From Haloactinomyces albus (GTDB lineage Bacteria; Actinomycetota; Actinomycetes; Mycobacteriales; Pseudonocardiaceae), in the NCBI RefSeq assembly GCF_031458135.1, contig NZ_JAVDXW010000001.1, forward strand, positions 4,030,001-4,094,000: a stretch of DNA of 64,000 nt, read 5' to 3'. Positions within the stretch are counted from its first letter, which is position 1; the number at the start of each line of letters is the position of its first letter. Positions 17,079-25,221 of the stretch are shown piece by piece. The notes beneath the pieces were generated by a model. It saw only the letters and a program-made list of their open reading frames with translations. It searched no databases and was not told the DNA's origin. The translations under genes were made by a program, and so were the position numbers.

Positions 17079-19847
17079 ATGACACTCATCGAGCGACACG
17101 AAGAAGCAGCATCGCTCTGCGAACTCTTCAACATCTGCACAGCAGGCAACGGCGCAGTGGCTCTCATCACGGGGAACGCCGCCAGCGGAAAGAGCTCTCT
17201 CCTGCAAGACTTCGGCGAGAACGTCAGCACTTCGGATGCCGTCCTCCTGACAGCGGTCGCCTCTCGCGCCGAACGCGACTTGCCGATGGGCGTGTTGAGT
17301 CAGTTGCTGCACTCGACCGACATGCCCGCGGAGCGCTCCGCACTGTTCGATCACCTGCTGGAAGACTGCATGGCAAGCCTCGTCGATGTCGACGGCGGTC
17401 TACGCAGTCCGAACGTCCTGGTGCTGCACGGACTGTTCAAGGCTCTGATCCGGCAAGCCATGCACACGCCTGTCGTCATCGTGGTGGATGACCTCCAGTA
17501 CATCGACAACGCCTCCTGGCAGTTTTTGCTCTATTTCCTCCGGCGCAGCCGCTCCGCACGGACCATGGTCGTATTCACGCAGCGCACCGACGCGGATCGG
17601 GCACCCGTCGAGGTGCACTCCGAGCTGGTCTCCATGCCCAACTACCGCCATATCGAGCTACAACCACTCACTCGGCAGGGCACTGCTTCCGTGCTGTCGC
17701 TTCACCTGGATCCCGAGACGGCAGACCAGCTCGTCGACGAGTTCCACCGAATCAGCCACGGGAATCCGCTGCTGGTGCAGGCCCTGCTCGACGATCTCTC
17801 CGCTGGAGCGCCTTCGGCACCGCAAGTGGTTGTCGGTGATGCCGTGGGGCGTGCCGTACTGCGATGCCTGCACTCGTCCGGTCGTTCCACACTCAGGGTT
17901 GCACGGGGTGCTGCGGTCCTGAACGAACGGACTTCTCCGGTGCTCTTGGCCCGCCTGTTGGATATGGAGACCGGCGCGGTGGAGCAGGAATGTCGAACCC
18001 TACGGTCGATCGGTTTGCTGGGCGGTATGGTACTACGGCATGCGACTGGCCGCTCCGCGGTCGTCCGCGACATGCCGACTTCCGAGCGCAGTGAACTGCA
18101 CCGCCGTGCGGCGAAGCTGCTCTTCGAGACTTGCTCCGCGGCGACCACAGTCGCCCGGCATCTACTGGCGGCCGGCAATCCGGACGAACCATGGGCCGTG
18201 GAGGTACTCACAGATGCTGCGGACCACACCGCGCACGATGGTGAGGTCGAATTCGCCCGGTCATGCCTGGAACTGGCCCAGCAGTATTGTTTCGACAGAC
18301 GAAGATGTACGACGATCACATTGGCGTTGCTCAATCTCGAATGGCCGTTGCATCCCACCGTCGCGATTCGTAGGCTGCGGCAGCTCGTCGACTCGGCCCC
18401 CTACCAATCCTTGCTCCTACCCCAGGCGACCGACCTGGTGGACTGGTTGCTGTGCGTCGGCTGGACCGGCCCGGTCTGGGCTGTCCTCGACCGGATCGCC
18501 GAATTGAGCGCGGCCGGTGACGCATACGCTACGACCGAACTGCGGAACATCGAGCTGAGACTTTCTTGTGACTTTCCGGGGGTGTCCGACCGACGGAACG
18601 GAACACTCGCGGCGCAACACATCACAAAAACGATCAAAGCCTCCGCCGTCACCAATCCTCGACTGAGCGCGTTCGCAGCGTTCGACACCGTCCTGCGGGA
18701 AGGTGAAGAGGAGGATTCGATCAAGGTCGCAGAAAAGGTTCTCGAAGGAACAAGTTCGGATGACAGAAGAGTACAACACGTGTTCGCGGCGATTAGCACA
18801 TTGCTCTGTACCGACCGACTGGAAAAGGCCGGAAAGTGGACGGAGAAGTTGCTTCGGCAAGTGCCTCCGCTCCAGTGCCCGGGCTATGAGGGAGCCCTTC
18901 TCGCGCTGCGAGCCGAAACCTTCCTCTACCGAGGCGACTTCCGATCGGCACACGATTATGCGCATGCATCCTTCCAAAGGATTCCCTTCGTCGCTTGGGG
19001 GGACATGATCGGCGGTCCTCTGAGCACTCTGCTGCTGGCCTCGGTCAAAAATGCAGAGCTCTGGAAAGCCACGGAACTCATCGGGAAACCGGTTTCGGAA
19101 AGAATATACCAGACCCGCTACGGGATTCGCTATCTGTACAGCCGCGGACAATATTACTTCGAGACCGGGCGGCTCTCCGAAGCACTCACCGACTTCAACA
19201 CATGTGGCGAGATGATGCGGGCCTGGGACATGGATCGTCCCGCTTTCGTACCGTGGCGATCCGGACTCGCCCGGGTACGGCTGTGCCTGAACCAGCCGGT
19301 ACAAGCCTGGCAACTGCTGCAGGAACAGCTGGAACTGCTTCCCGACCGAAGCAAACCGTGTCCGCGAGTCCGCTCGCCGCGCCCGCTTGCCGCCGAGGAC
19401 CGCTCACAGCAATATGAGTCACTGCATAGGGCGATCGTGGCACTGGAGATAGGCGGGGATCGAGCTGAACCTGCCCAGGAGACGACGGAGCCACGGCAGC
19501 TCCGGGTGAGCGGAGACGAATCCGAACGAGCGGCGACGTTCCGACACCGACCACATAATCGGACGCTCGGCCACCGAATACCGGGAATGTCACTCGAGAC
19601 GCCGGAAGAGATCCACACCGACACCGCGGCGATGTTGCGCACGAGTAACGTCGCTTCGAAAGTCCGTTCGCTGAGTGGTGCCGAGCGGCGTACCGGAACC
19701 CTCGCGGCTCAAGGTTTGAGCAACCGGGAGATCTCCGAGCGTCTTTACATCACGGTCAGCACCGTCGAGCAACACCTCACCCGCGTCTACCGCAAGCTCG
19801 ATATCAAACGACGTCAGGACCTACCGTCGAACATCGGCATCACGTAA
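17079..19847 (+). CDS. LuxR-family regulator of the LAL type (ATPase + HTH)
   Basis: A 922-residue large ATP-binding LuxR regulator. Walker A is GNAASGKSSLL (near residue 35), Walker B is VVIVVDDLQYID, and the C-terminal LuxR helix-turn-helix is LSNREISERLYITVSTVEQHLTRVY. Such regulators commonly activate macrolide and other polyketide clusters. It stands alone on the plus strand between loci A and B, so which locus it controls is unclear. Residues of roughly 770-860 match the usual LAL repeats poorly and may include local frame errors. The HTH itself is intact and in frame. Confidence 0.9.
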   Translation: MTLIERHEEAASLCELFNICTAGNGAVALITGNAASGKSSLLQDFGENVSTSDAVLLTAVASRAERDLPMGVLSQLLHSTDMPAERSALFDHLLEDCMASLVDVDGGLRSPNVLVLHGLFKALIRQAMHTPVVIVVDDLQYIDNASWQFLLYFLRRSRSARTMVVFTQRTDADRAPVEVHSELVSMPNYRHIELQPLTRQGTASVLSLHLDPETADQLVDEFHRISHGNPLLVQALLDDLSAGAPSAPQVVVGDAVGRAVLRCLHSSGRSTLRVARGAAVLNERTSPVLLARLLDMETGAVEQECRTLRSIGLLGGMVLRHATGRSAVVRDMPTSERSELHRRAAKLLFETCSAATTVARHLLAAGNPDEPWAVEVLTDAADHTAHDGEVEFARSCLELAQQYCFDRRRCTTITLALLNLEWPLHPTVAIRRLRQLVDSAPYQSLLLPQATDLVDWLLCVGWTGPVWAVLDRIAELSAAGDAYATTELRNIELRLSCDFPGVSDRRNGTLAAQHITKTIKASAVTNPRLSAFAAFDTVLREGEEEDSIKVAEKVLEGTSSDDRRVQHVFAAISTLLCTDRLEKAGKWTEKLLRQVPPLQCPGYEGALLALRAETFLYRGDFRSAHDYAHASFQRIPFVAWGDMIGGPLSTLLLASVKNAELWKATELIGKPVSERIYQTRYGIRYLYSRGQYYFETGRLSEALTDFNTCGEMMRAWDMDRPAFVPWRSGLARVRLCLNQPVQAWQLLQEQLELLPDRSKPCPRVRSPRPLAAEDRSQQYESLHRAIVALEIGGDRAEPAQETTEPRQLRVSGDESERAATFRHRPHNRTLGHRIPGMSLETPEEIHTDTAAMLRTSNVASKVRSLSGAERRTGTLAAQGLSNREISERLYITVSTVEQHLTRVYRKLDIKRRQDLPSNIGIT

Positions 19848-20000
19848 CTCCTCCGGATACTTGCGCCGGTTTCCTCCCTCACAGCGGATCATGCTCGTCA
19901 CTCGACGGGTTCGCGCTGCACCTCCTGAGCGGAAGGACCCGCTCCTCGTTGATTACTCTGCCACTGACGGCGACCTCACGGAACGCAACAGGCAAGCCCC

Positions 20001-21554
20001 TCAGAAGGATCGCTGGAGCGCGAGGGTGACGCATCGGTCGGCGAGTGCGGTGACCGTCAGCGCGGGAGGCACCGCGCCAGTAGAGCCGGGGATGAGTGAG
20101 CTATCGATGACGAACAGGCCAGGGTGGCCTATAAGCTCTCCCGTCTCTTTTGTCGCTGCACCGAGTGCGGCGCCTCCCAGCGAGTGCGCAGTCAGTGCTG
20201 GCGTCACCACGTCCAGATCGAGGCCGAAATTCGCGGAGTCCCACTGCCGCATAGTATCGCGCACCGCAGAACTGACGCGGACAACACGGGGGTCGGATGT
20301 CGGCCAGGACAATTTCACTTCGTCCGATACTGGGTCGTACGTGAAATTCCCCAGCCCCGGAACGACGGAGACCGCAAGCATGGTGCTGGAAATCATGCCG
20401 AGCGCAGGGAGTCCGAGCGGCGGAAAGCTGAGCAACGTTACGGGTGCGCCGGACGTATCCCAAGTACGAGCGTGCATATGTGCGGGACCGCCCTGGTCCG
20501 GATTGTTGAACTTGAGTCCGGTGCCGGCAACGAGGTGATCGCCGCTGGTGCCCCACCCCGTGCCCACTGCTTCGTTGAGACGGGACAAACTGCCACGGGC
20601 CTTTGCCCGGACCAACAATCGCATGGTACCGAGCGACCCGGCGGCAAGAAAGACTCGCCGTGATGAGAACCATGGACGGCCGACGACCTTGCCCTCTTCG
20701 TCGAGTTGTTCGCACCCGACTAAGTAGCGATCTCCTTGTGGAAGGATATCGCGCACCAGGTGAAGGGGACGGACATCGGTCCGGCCAGTGCGTTCGGCTC
20801 GCGCAAGTATCGTGCGGTCGACACTGCGTTTCGCCCCACTGTTAATTCCCCAAACGGCGTGTCCGAGAATTGCGGAACGCGGGGTCGTCCCGGCGATCTC
20901 GGCGCGGACGATGTCCCAGTCGACCGCCATCTCGGAACGCTGCATCGCCAGTCCGGCCCTGTCCGCCCTGCGAGCGAACTGCCGAGCGTTGCCATAGAAG
21001 GAAGAGTTCAGGACGTCGTCCGGGACCGTGGAGAGGCCGATGAGCGATTGTGCACGCGGATACCAATGCTGTGCCATTTCCGTGTAGTCGAGGGCCTGTC
21101 CAAAGCTTTGGCGGAACAGGTTGCCCGGCGGGATCATCATGGCGGCGTAGTTGACAAGAGAGCCGCCGCCGACTCCCGCACCAGCCATGGTGGTAATGCC
21201 ATCGTGCGCGCATGTCTCGAGCACACCGGTGAAGGGAGCAAAGGTGTGCTCGGTGAACGGTGACCGGGTGGAAAGCCAGGCGGCTCGCCCATCGGGCACG
21301 GGAGGGGTCGCGAAGGTGTCGCCGTCTGGGGTGATCGGCCATCGGCGCCCGCGTTCCACGACGACGGAGTCGATACCCGCTTCGGCGAGTCTGAGGGCGG
21401 CAACGGACCCCGCATAGCCGCTACCGACGACGAGGGCATCCACAGGTTCCGAGGCCGCTGCGGTGCGGCTGACAAGACTGCCACCGAAGAGCGCCGACCC
21501 TGTTGCCGCAGCGCCGAGGCGCAAGGCCCATCGTCGGCTGACGTCTTGGTTCAT
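20001..21554 (-). CDS. Cholesterol-oxidase-like GMC flavoprotein, exported
   Basis: A 517-residue protein. The N-terminus has a twin-arginine-type signal (SRRWALRLGAAATGSALFGG), then the FAD fold ALVVGSGYAGSVAALRLAEAG and a GMC/cholesterol-oxidase C-terminus (AHSLGGAALG, VIDSSLIPGSTGAVPP). It aligns along its length with Streptomyces class I cholesterol oxidases, including FTYDPVSDEVKLSW. The active-site His is kept (AHSLGG), but the Asn of the GVNPF motif seems absent (GAVPP), so sterol oxidase activity is uncertain. ATG 21554 is used; GGAG lies in the end of the SDR gene, to which it is coupled. Confidence 0.82.
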   Translation of the reverse strand: MNQDVSRRWALRLGAAATGSALFGGSLVSRTAAASEPVDALVVGSGYAGSVAALRLAEAGIDSVVVERGRRWPITPDGDTFATPPVPDGRAAWLSTRSPFTEHTFAPFTGVLETCAHDGITTMAGAGVGGGSLVNYAAMMIPPGNLFRQSFGQALDYTEMAQHWYPRAQSLIGLSTVPDDVLNSSFYGNARQFARRADRAGLAMQRSEMAVDWDIVRAEIAGTTPRSAILGHAVWGINSGAKRSVDRTILARAERTGRTDVRPLHLVRDILPQGDRYLVGCEQLDEEGKVVGRPWFSSRRVFLAAGSLGTMRLLVRAKARGSLSRLNEAVGTGWGTSGDHLVAGTGLKFNNPDQGGPAHMHARTWDTSGAPVTLLSFPPLGLPALGMISSTMLAVSVVPGLGNFTYDPVSDEVKLSWPTSDPRVVRVSSAVRDTMRQWDSANFGLDLDVVTPALTAHSLGGAALGAATKETGELIGHPGLFVIDSSLIPGSTGAVPPALTVTALADRCVTLALQRSF

Positions 21555-21560
21555 CACGCG

Positions 21561-22553
21561 TTACTCCAGCCTGGATTCGTAGAAGGTGTCCGAGAGATCG
21601 TCAGCACAGGACGTCGGTTCGGCGGGGAGGGCACACAGTTCGGCGGCAGCGGCCCACAATTCCTCTTCGCGCTCCCGGTCGTAGGATTCAGGTGCAGAAG
21701 CTGCGACCTTGCGGCGGTCAATGTAGGTCCCGCTGTCTCCCGGGGTGGAGCCGCCTGCGGCATCGGCGAGCAAATTTCCGGCGGTGGTCGGGCTGAGCGC
21801 CAGCGGAGTGGCCCGCAGACCGTGCAATAGCGTGCGCGACAGCGCACGAATCACCGGCCCGGCGTCACGAACAAGGCCCGTGCCGGGCACATAGCCGGGG
21901 TTGAAGGTGTAGACGTCGACACCGTCGGGTAGGCGGCGGGCCAGTGCGTGCACCAGGTAGGTGACCGCCAGCTTGCTGGTGGAGTACGCCGTGCGGCCCT
22001 CGGCTACCGAGTGAGCCTGGCTGCCTTCTCTGGGCATGGCGAGTTGGCGGGTGCTTTCCCAGCGGGGCGCCGGAACCATGCCGAGGTTGTGTCGGAGGTC
22101 GCCAAAATGGGTGTCGCTGCCAACCATCGTGATCCTGGCAGGTGTCGTGAAATGGTTCCACAACAGGCGCACGAAGTAGTAGTTGGCCAGTACATTCACG
22201 GCAAACGTGGTTTCGTAGCCGTCGACGGTGGCGTGGGTCCGGCTGGTCATCTGCAGGCCCGCGTTACCGAGAAAACCCTTCAGCGGAGGTAGTTCCTGGG
22301 CATCGACGCGCCGCCGGACCTCGTTCGCTGCGGTGCCGATCTCCGCGAGCGAGGCCAAGTCGCAGGATATCGCGGTGACATTCGGGTTACCGGTGGCATT
22401 GGTGAGATCCTCGGTGAGCCGCTCACCATTCTGCCCTCTCGCTGTCACCAGGAGATGGTTTTCAGGGTACCTGGTTAAGAGGCGCTCAGCTGCCGCACGT
22501 CCGAAGCCGCGACTGGCCCCCGTCATCAGCATGGTGCCCTGTGGCGCACGCAT
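21561..22553 (-). CDS. Short-chain dehydrogenase/reductase
   Basis: A 330-residue SDR. The cofactor motif is TGASRGFG, the NAG motif appears as LGNAGLQ, and the catalytic Tyr and Lys are in AYSTSKLA. The length and C-terminal extension resemble the protochlorophyllide-reductase-like or retinol-dehydrogenase-like SDR group. ATG 22553 is preferred over an upstream TTG because GGAGGG sits 5 nt before it. It overlaps functionally with the cholesterol-oxidase-like gene 7 bp downstream, and both are divergent from the TetR gene, so an oxidised alcohol or sterol substrate is inferred. Confidence 0.85.
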   Translation of the reverse strand: MRAPQGTMLMTGASRGFGRAAAERLLTRYPENHLLVTARGQNGERLTEDLTNATGNPNVTAISCDLASLAEIGTAANEVRRRVDAQELPPLKGFLGNAGLQMTSRTHATVDGYETTFAVNVLANYYFVRLLWNHFTTPARITMVGSDTHFGDLRHNLGMVPAPRWESTRQLAMPREGSQAHSVAEGRTAYSTSKLAVTYLVHALARRLPDGVDVYTFNPGYVPGTGLVRDAGPVIRALSRTLLHGLRATPLALSPTTAGNLLADAAGGSTPGDSGTYIDRRKVAASAPESYDREREEELWAAAAELCALPAEPTSCADDLSDTFYESRLE

Positions 22554-22579
22554 ACAGCCCTCCGAACTGAGTTCCAATT

Positions 22580-22602
22580 GATACTGGGTACCATACGGTA
22601 TC
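22580..22602. promoter_or_regulatory. Candidate TetR operator between SDR and tetR
   Basis: GATAC-N13-GTATC with a central GGTACC lies in the 75-bp gap between the divergent SDR and TetR genes. An operator controlling both directions is the simplest reading. Confidence 0.4.
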
Positions 22603-22628
22603 GAGTTCAGCTAGCCTAGACTGGATTC

Positions 22629-23243
22629 ATGACACAGCAGCGCCCGCTCCGCGAGCGTCATCGGCAGCGCGCCAAGGAGAAGATCATAGATGCAGCTTTC
22701 GCCCTCTTCGCCGAGCGCGGCTTCGCCGACGTGACCGTGACGGAGATCACCGATCAGGCCGAGGTGGGGCGCACCACTTTCTTCAGGTACTTCGGTGACA
22801 AACAAGAAGTCCTGTTCGCCGATGAACAGCCTCTGCTCGACCAGCTCGCACATGCCGAGGCCCCATTACTGCAACCCCCCACCTTCCAGCAAGCAATGGC
22901 GCAGACCCGCACCGTCGTGCGCGATATCTGCGATCAGGTCACGGCCGACCCGGAGCGCTATCGCCTGCATGAACGGCTCGTCGGCGACAACCCCGAGTTG
23001 CACGACCGAAGTGAGCGCAAGCTCCTACGACTCACCGAAGCCATGACCGACGCTCTGCGAAACCAGGGAGTCCCCGAGTACGAGGCAGTTCTCGCCCCAC
23101 ATTTGGCACTCGCCTGCTATCGCACAGGCAAGCACATGGCCGGCACGGACCCCACGGCACTCGTCGGTGCGGTCGACGCCGCCTTCGAACTCCTGGAACG
23201 AGCACGGGGAGCGCAGTGGCAGGGCGATAACCCAGGAAAATGA
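22629..23243 (+). CDS. TetR-family transcriptional regulator
   Basis: A 204-residue regulator. The N-terminal helix-turn-helix (VTVTEITDQAEVGRTTFFRYF) is canonical and the C-terminal domain resembles the MftR-like TetR group. It is divergent from the SDR/cholesterol-oxidase-like pair, which it most likely represses. No strong ribosome-binding site precedes its ATG. Confidence 0.9.
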   Translation: MTQQRPLRERHRQRAKEKIIDAAFALFAERGFADVTVTEITDQAEVGRTTFFRYFGDKQEVLFADEQPLLDQLAHAEAPLLQPPTFQQAMAQTRTVVRDICDQVTADPERYRLHERLVGDNPELHDRSERKLLRLTEAMTDALRNQGVPEYEAVLAPHLALACYRTGKHMAGTDPTALVGAVDAAFELLERARGAQWQGDNPGK

Positions 23244-23434
23244 GGCTTTCAACAAATTCTTGATCCACTCTAAAGACCGCATCTTTATTCAATAGAACTA
23301 CGGCCGCTTGCACAGAACAGCTCAGTCCGGGGAACACACCGCAGGTGCGTTGCGGTGCGCTCCGGCCAAGATGCTTGCACGGGATTTCGAAGCATGCTTC
23401 AACCACACCAGCCCGTCATCTGCGGAGGTATCCG

Positions 23435-24871
23435 ATGACCGCTTTGGCCGCGCGTCCCGACAGTCAGCAGTCCGAGCAGGATCCGCGTGACCCGGAGTTG
23501 CGCTTGGCGCAGCTGTTGGACGCGGACTCGATCGTGCCGCTGCATCCGCGGGATGCCAGCGGCATGTACGCGGTGCGGGGCCGGATCTCCGGGGCGAAAG
23601 TGATCGTGTACTGCAGTGATGCCACGAAGAAGGGTGGTGCGCTGGGCTCCGAGGGATGTGGGCACATCGTCGAGGCCATCGACACGGCGGTGCGGGAGCG
23701 GTGTCCGGTCCTCGGTGTGTGGCACTCCGGGGGTGCTCGGATCCCCGAGGGGGTCGAGTCGCTGGATGGCATGGGTCAGATGTTCGCGGCGATGATCCGC
23801 GCTTCGGGCAAGGTGCCGCAGGTCTCGGTGGTGGTCGGTCCGGCTGCGGGTGGTGCCGCCTATGGTCCGGCGCTGACCGATGTGGTGATCATGGCTCCGG
23901 CCGGTCGGGTGTTCGTCACCGGGCCGGATGTGGTGCGCAGCGTGACCGGTGAGGAGATCGACCAGGACGGGCTCGGCGGTGCCGAGGCACACGGCAAGAA
24001 GTCCGGGGTCGTGCACGTCGTGGCCCGTGACGAGCCGGATGCCTACCGCCGAGCCCGGCACCTGACCGGGCTGTTCGCCCGGCCGGGCCTGTTCGACCTG
24101 CAGTCGGTGCAGACCGAGCAGGACCTGCGTGCGCTGCTGCCGGAAACCGCACGGCGGGCCTACGACGTCAAGCCGGTGATTCGGGGCATTCTCGACACCG
24201 ATGCCGACGGGACCAGCGATTTCGCCGAGCTGCAGGGCAAGTGGGCGCCCAACGTCGTGACCGGACTGGGCAGGCTCGGAGGTCGCACCGTGGGTGTGAT
24301 CGCCAACAACCCGCTGCGCAAGGGCGGGTGCCTGGACTCGCTGTCGGCGGAGAAGGCCGCCCGGTTCGTGCGCATGTGCGACTCGTTCGGGATTCCGCTG
24401 CTGGTGATGGTCGACGTGCCCGGCTACCTGCCCGGGGTGGGCCAGGAATGGGGCGGTGTCGTGCGCCGGGGCGCGAAACTGCTGCATGCCTTCGGTGAGG
24501 CCGTCGTGCCGCGGGTGACCCTGGTGACGCGGAAGTCCTACGGCGGTGCCTACATCGCCATGAACGCCCGCTCGCTGGGCGCGACCACGGTGTTCGCCTG
24601 GCCGGAGGCCGAGGTCGCGGTCATGGGCGCCAAGGCAGCGGTCGGCATCCTGCACCGCAAGGCCATCGCCGCCGCCCCCGAGGAGGAACGCGAGGCCCTG
24701 CAGGACAAGCTCACCGAGGAGCACCAGCAGGTCGCAGGCGGCGTCGACCGCGCGAAATCCATCGGCGTCGTCGACGAGGTCATCGAACCCAAGGAGACCC
24801 GCCGCCGCGTCGCCGAAGCACTCGCCGCCGCCCCCACCGGCAGCGGCAACCACGGCAACATCCCCCTGTGA
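23435..24871 (+). CDS. accD6: Acyl-CoA carboxylase beta (carboxyltransferase) subunit, AccD6 type
   Basis: A 478-residue carboxyltransferase subunit of acetyl/propionyl-CoA carboxylase, transferring CO2 from biotin to acyl-CoA in the cytosol. The N-terminal crotonase half has SGGARIPEGVESL and GPAAGGAAYGPAL. The C-terminal half has PGYLPGVGQEWGG, KSYGGAYIAMNARSLG and the tail NIPL, which closely matches mycobacterial AccD6. The GGAYI motif carries Ile at the position linked to acetyl-CoA acceptance (Asp in propionyl-specific PccB). ATG 23435 follows GGAGGT by 5 nt. No biotin-carboxylase partner is nearby, so it must use an alpha subunit encoded elsewhere. It could supply malonyl-CoA to the adjacent PKS genes. 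Confidence 0.93.
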   Translation: MTALAARPDSQQSEQDPRDPELRLAQLLDADSIVPLHPRDASGMYAVRGRISGAKVIVYCSDATKKGGALGSEGCGHIVEAIDTAVRERCPVLGVWHSGGARIPEGVESLDGMGQMFAAMIRASGKVPQVSVVVGPAAGGAAYGPALTDVVIMAPAGRVFVTGPDVVRSVTGEEIDQDGLGGAEAHGKKSGVVHVVARDEPDAYRRARHLTGLFARPGLFDLQSVQTEQDLRALLPETARRAYDVKPVIRGILDTDADGTSDFAELQGKWAPNVVTGLGRLGGRTVGVIANNPLRKGGCLDSLSAEKAARFVRMCDSFGIPLLVMVDVPGYLPGVGQEWGGVVRRGAKLLHAFGEAVVPRVTLVTRKSYGGAYIAMNARSLGATTVFAWPEAEVAVMGAKAAVGILHRKAIAAAPEEEREALQDKLTEEHQQVAGGVDRAKSIGVVDEVIEPKETRRRVAEALAAAPTGSGNHGNIPL

Positions 24872-25221
24872 CCGCGCGGACAACGCAATCGCGACAAGGG
24901 ACTGTCGCTTGCACGGTGGTGCGCCACGAGGTGTTGGTGCGCCGTGAGTCGCTGGGAATCGAAGGAGATGCGCGACCTCCTCGCTGGGGGCATCTGTTAA
25001 TCGGACACCCCCTACAGGTGAGAGCTCAGTAGGGGAAGTAGGGGTACTTCGAACAAATCTCCAGCACACACTTTTCCGGTATGGTGAGGTTTCACTTTGC
25101 GTTGCCGGGTAATCCCCTACTGAAGGGGAATAGGGGTTGCTCGGGCGACGCTCGATGGACAAACTCGTTGTCGCAGTGACCAGGGTGTGCCCGGTGCCTA
25201 AACTCGTCAGTAGAGGGACTC
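24872..25221 (+). promoter_or_regulatory. Regulatory region of PKS-B with CCCCTA/TAGGGG dyads
   Basis: This 350-bp gap holds two inverted pairs: CCCCTAC 25009-25015 with GTAGGGG 25029-25035, and CCCCTAC 25114-25120 with TAGGGG 25131-25136. There is an extra direct GTAGGGG at 25038-25044. GAGGG sits 5 nt before the PKS-B start codon. The clustered motif suggests binding of a dedicated activator. The first 130 bp after accD6 show nothing clear. Confidence 0.5.

Noticed and set aside
24890-24950. Repeated GGTGCGCC near the accD6 stop as a terminator
   Set aside because: The two GGTGCGCC units are mainly direct rather than inverted repeats, and no convincing hairpin forms.
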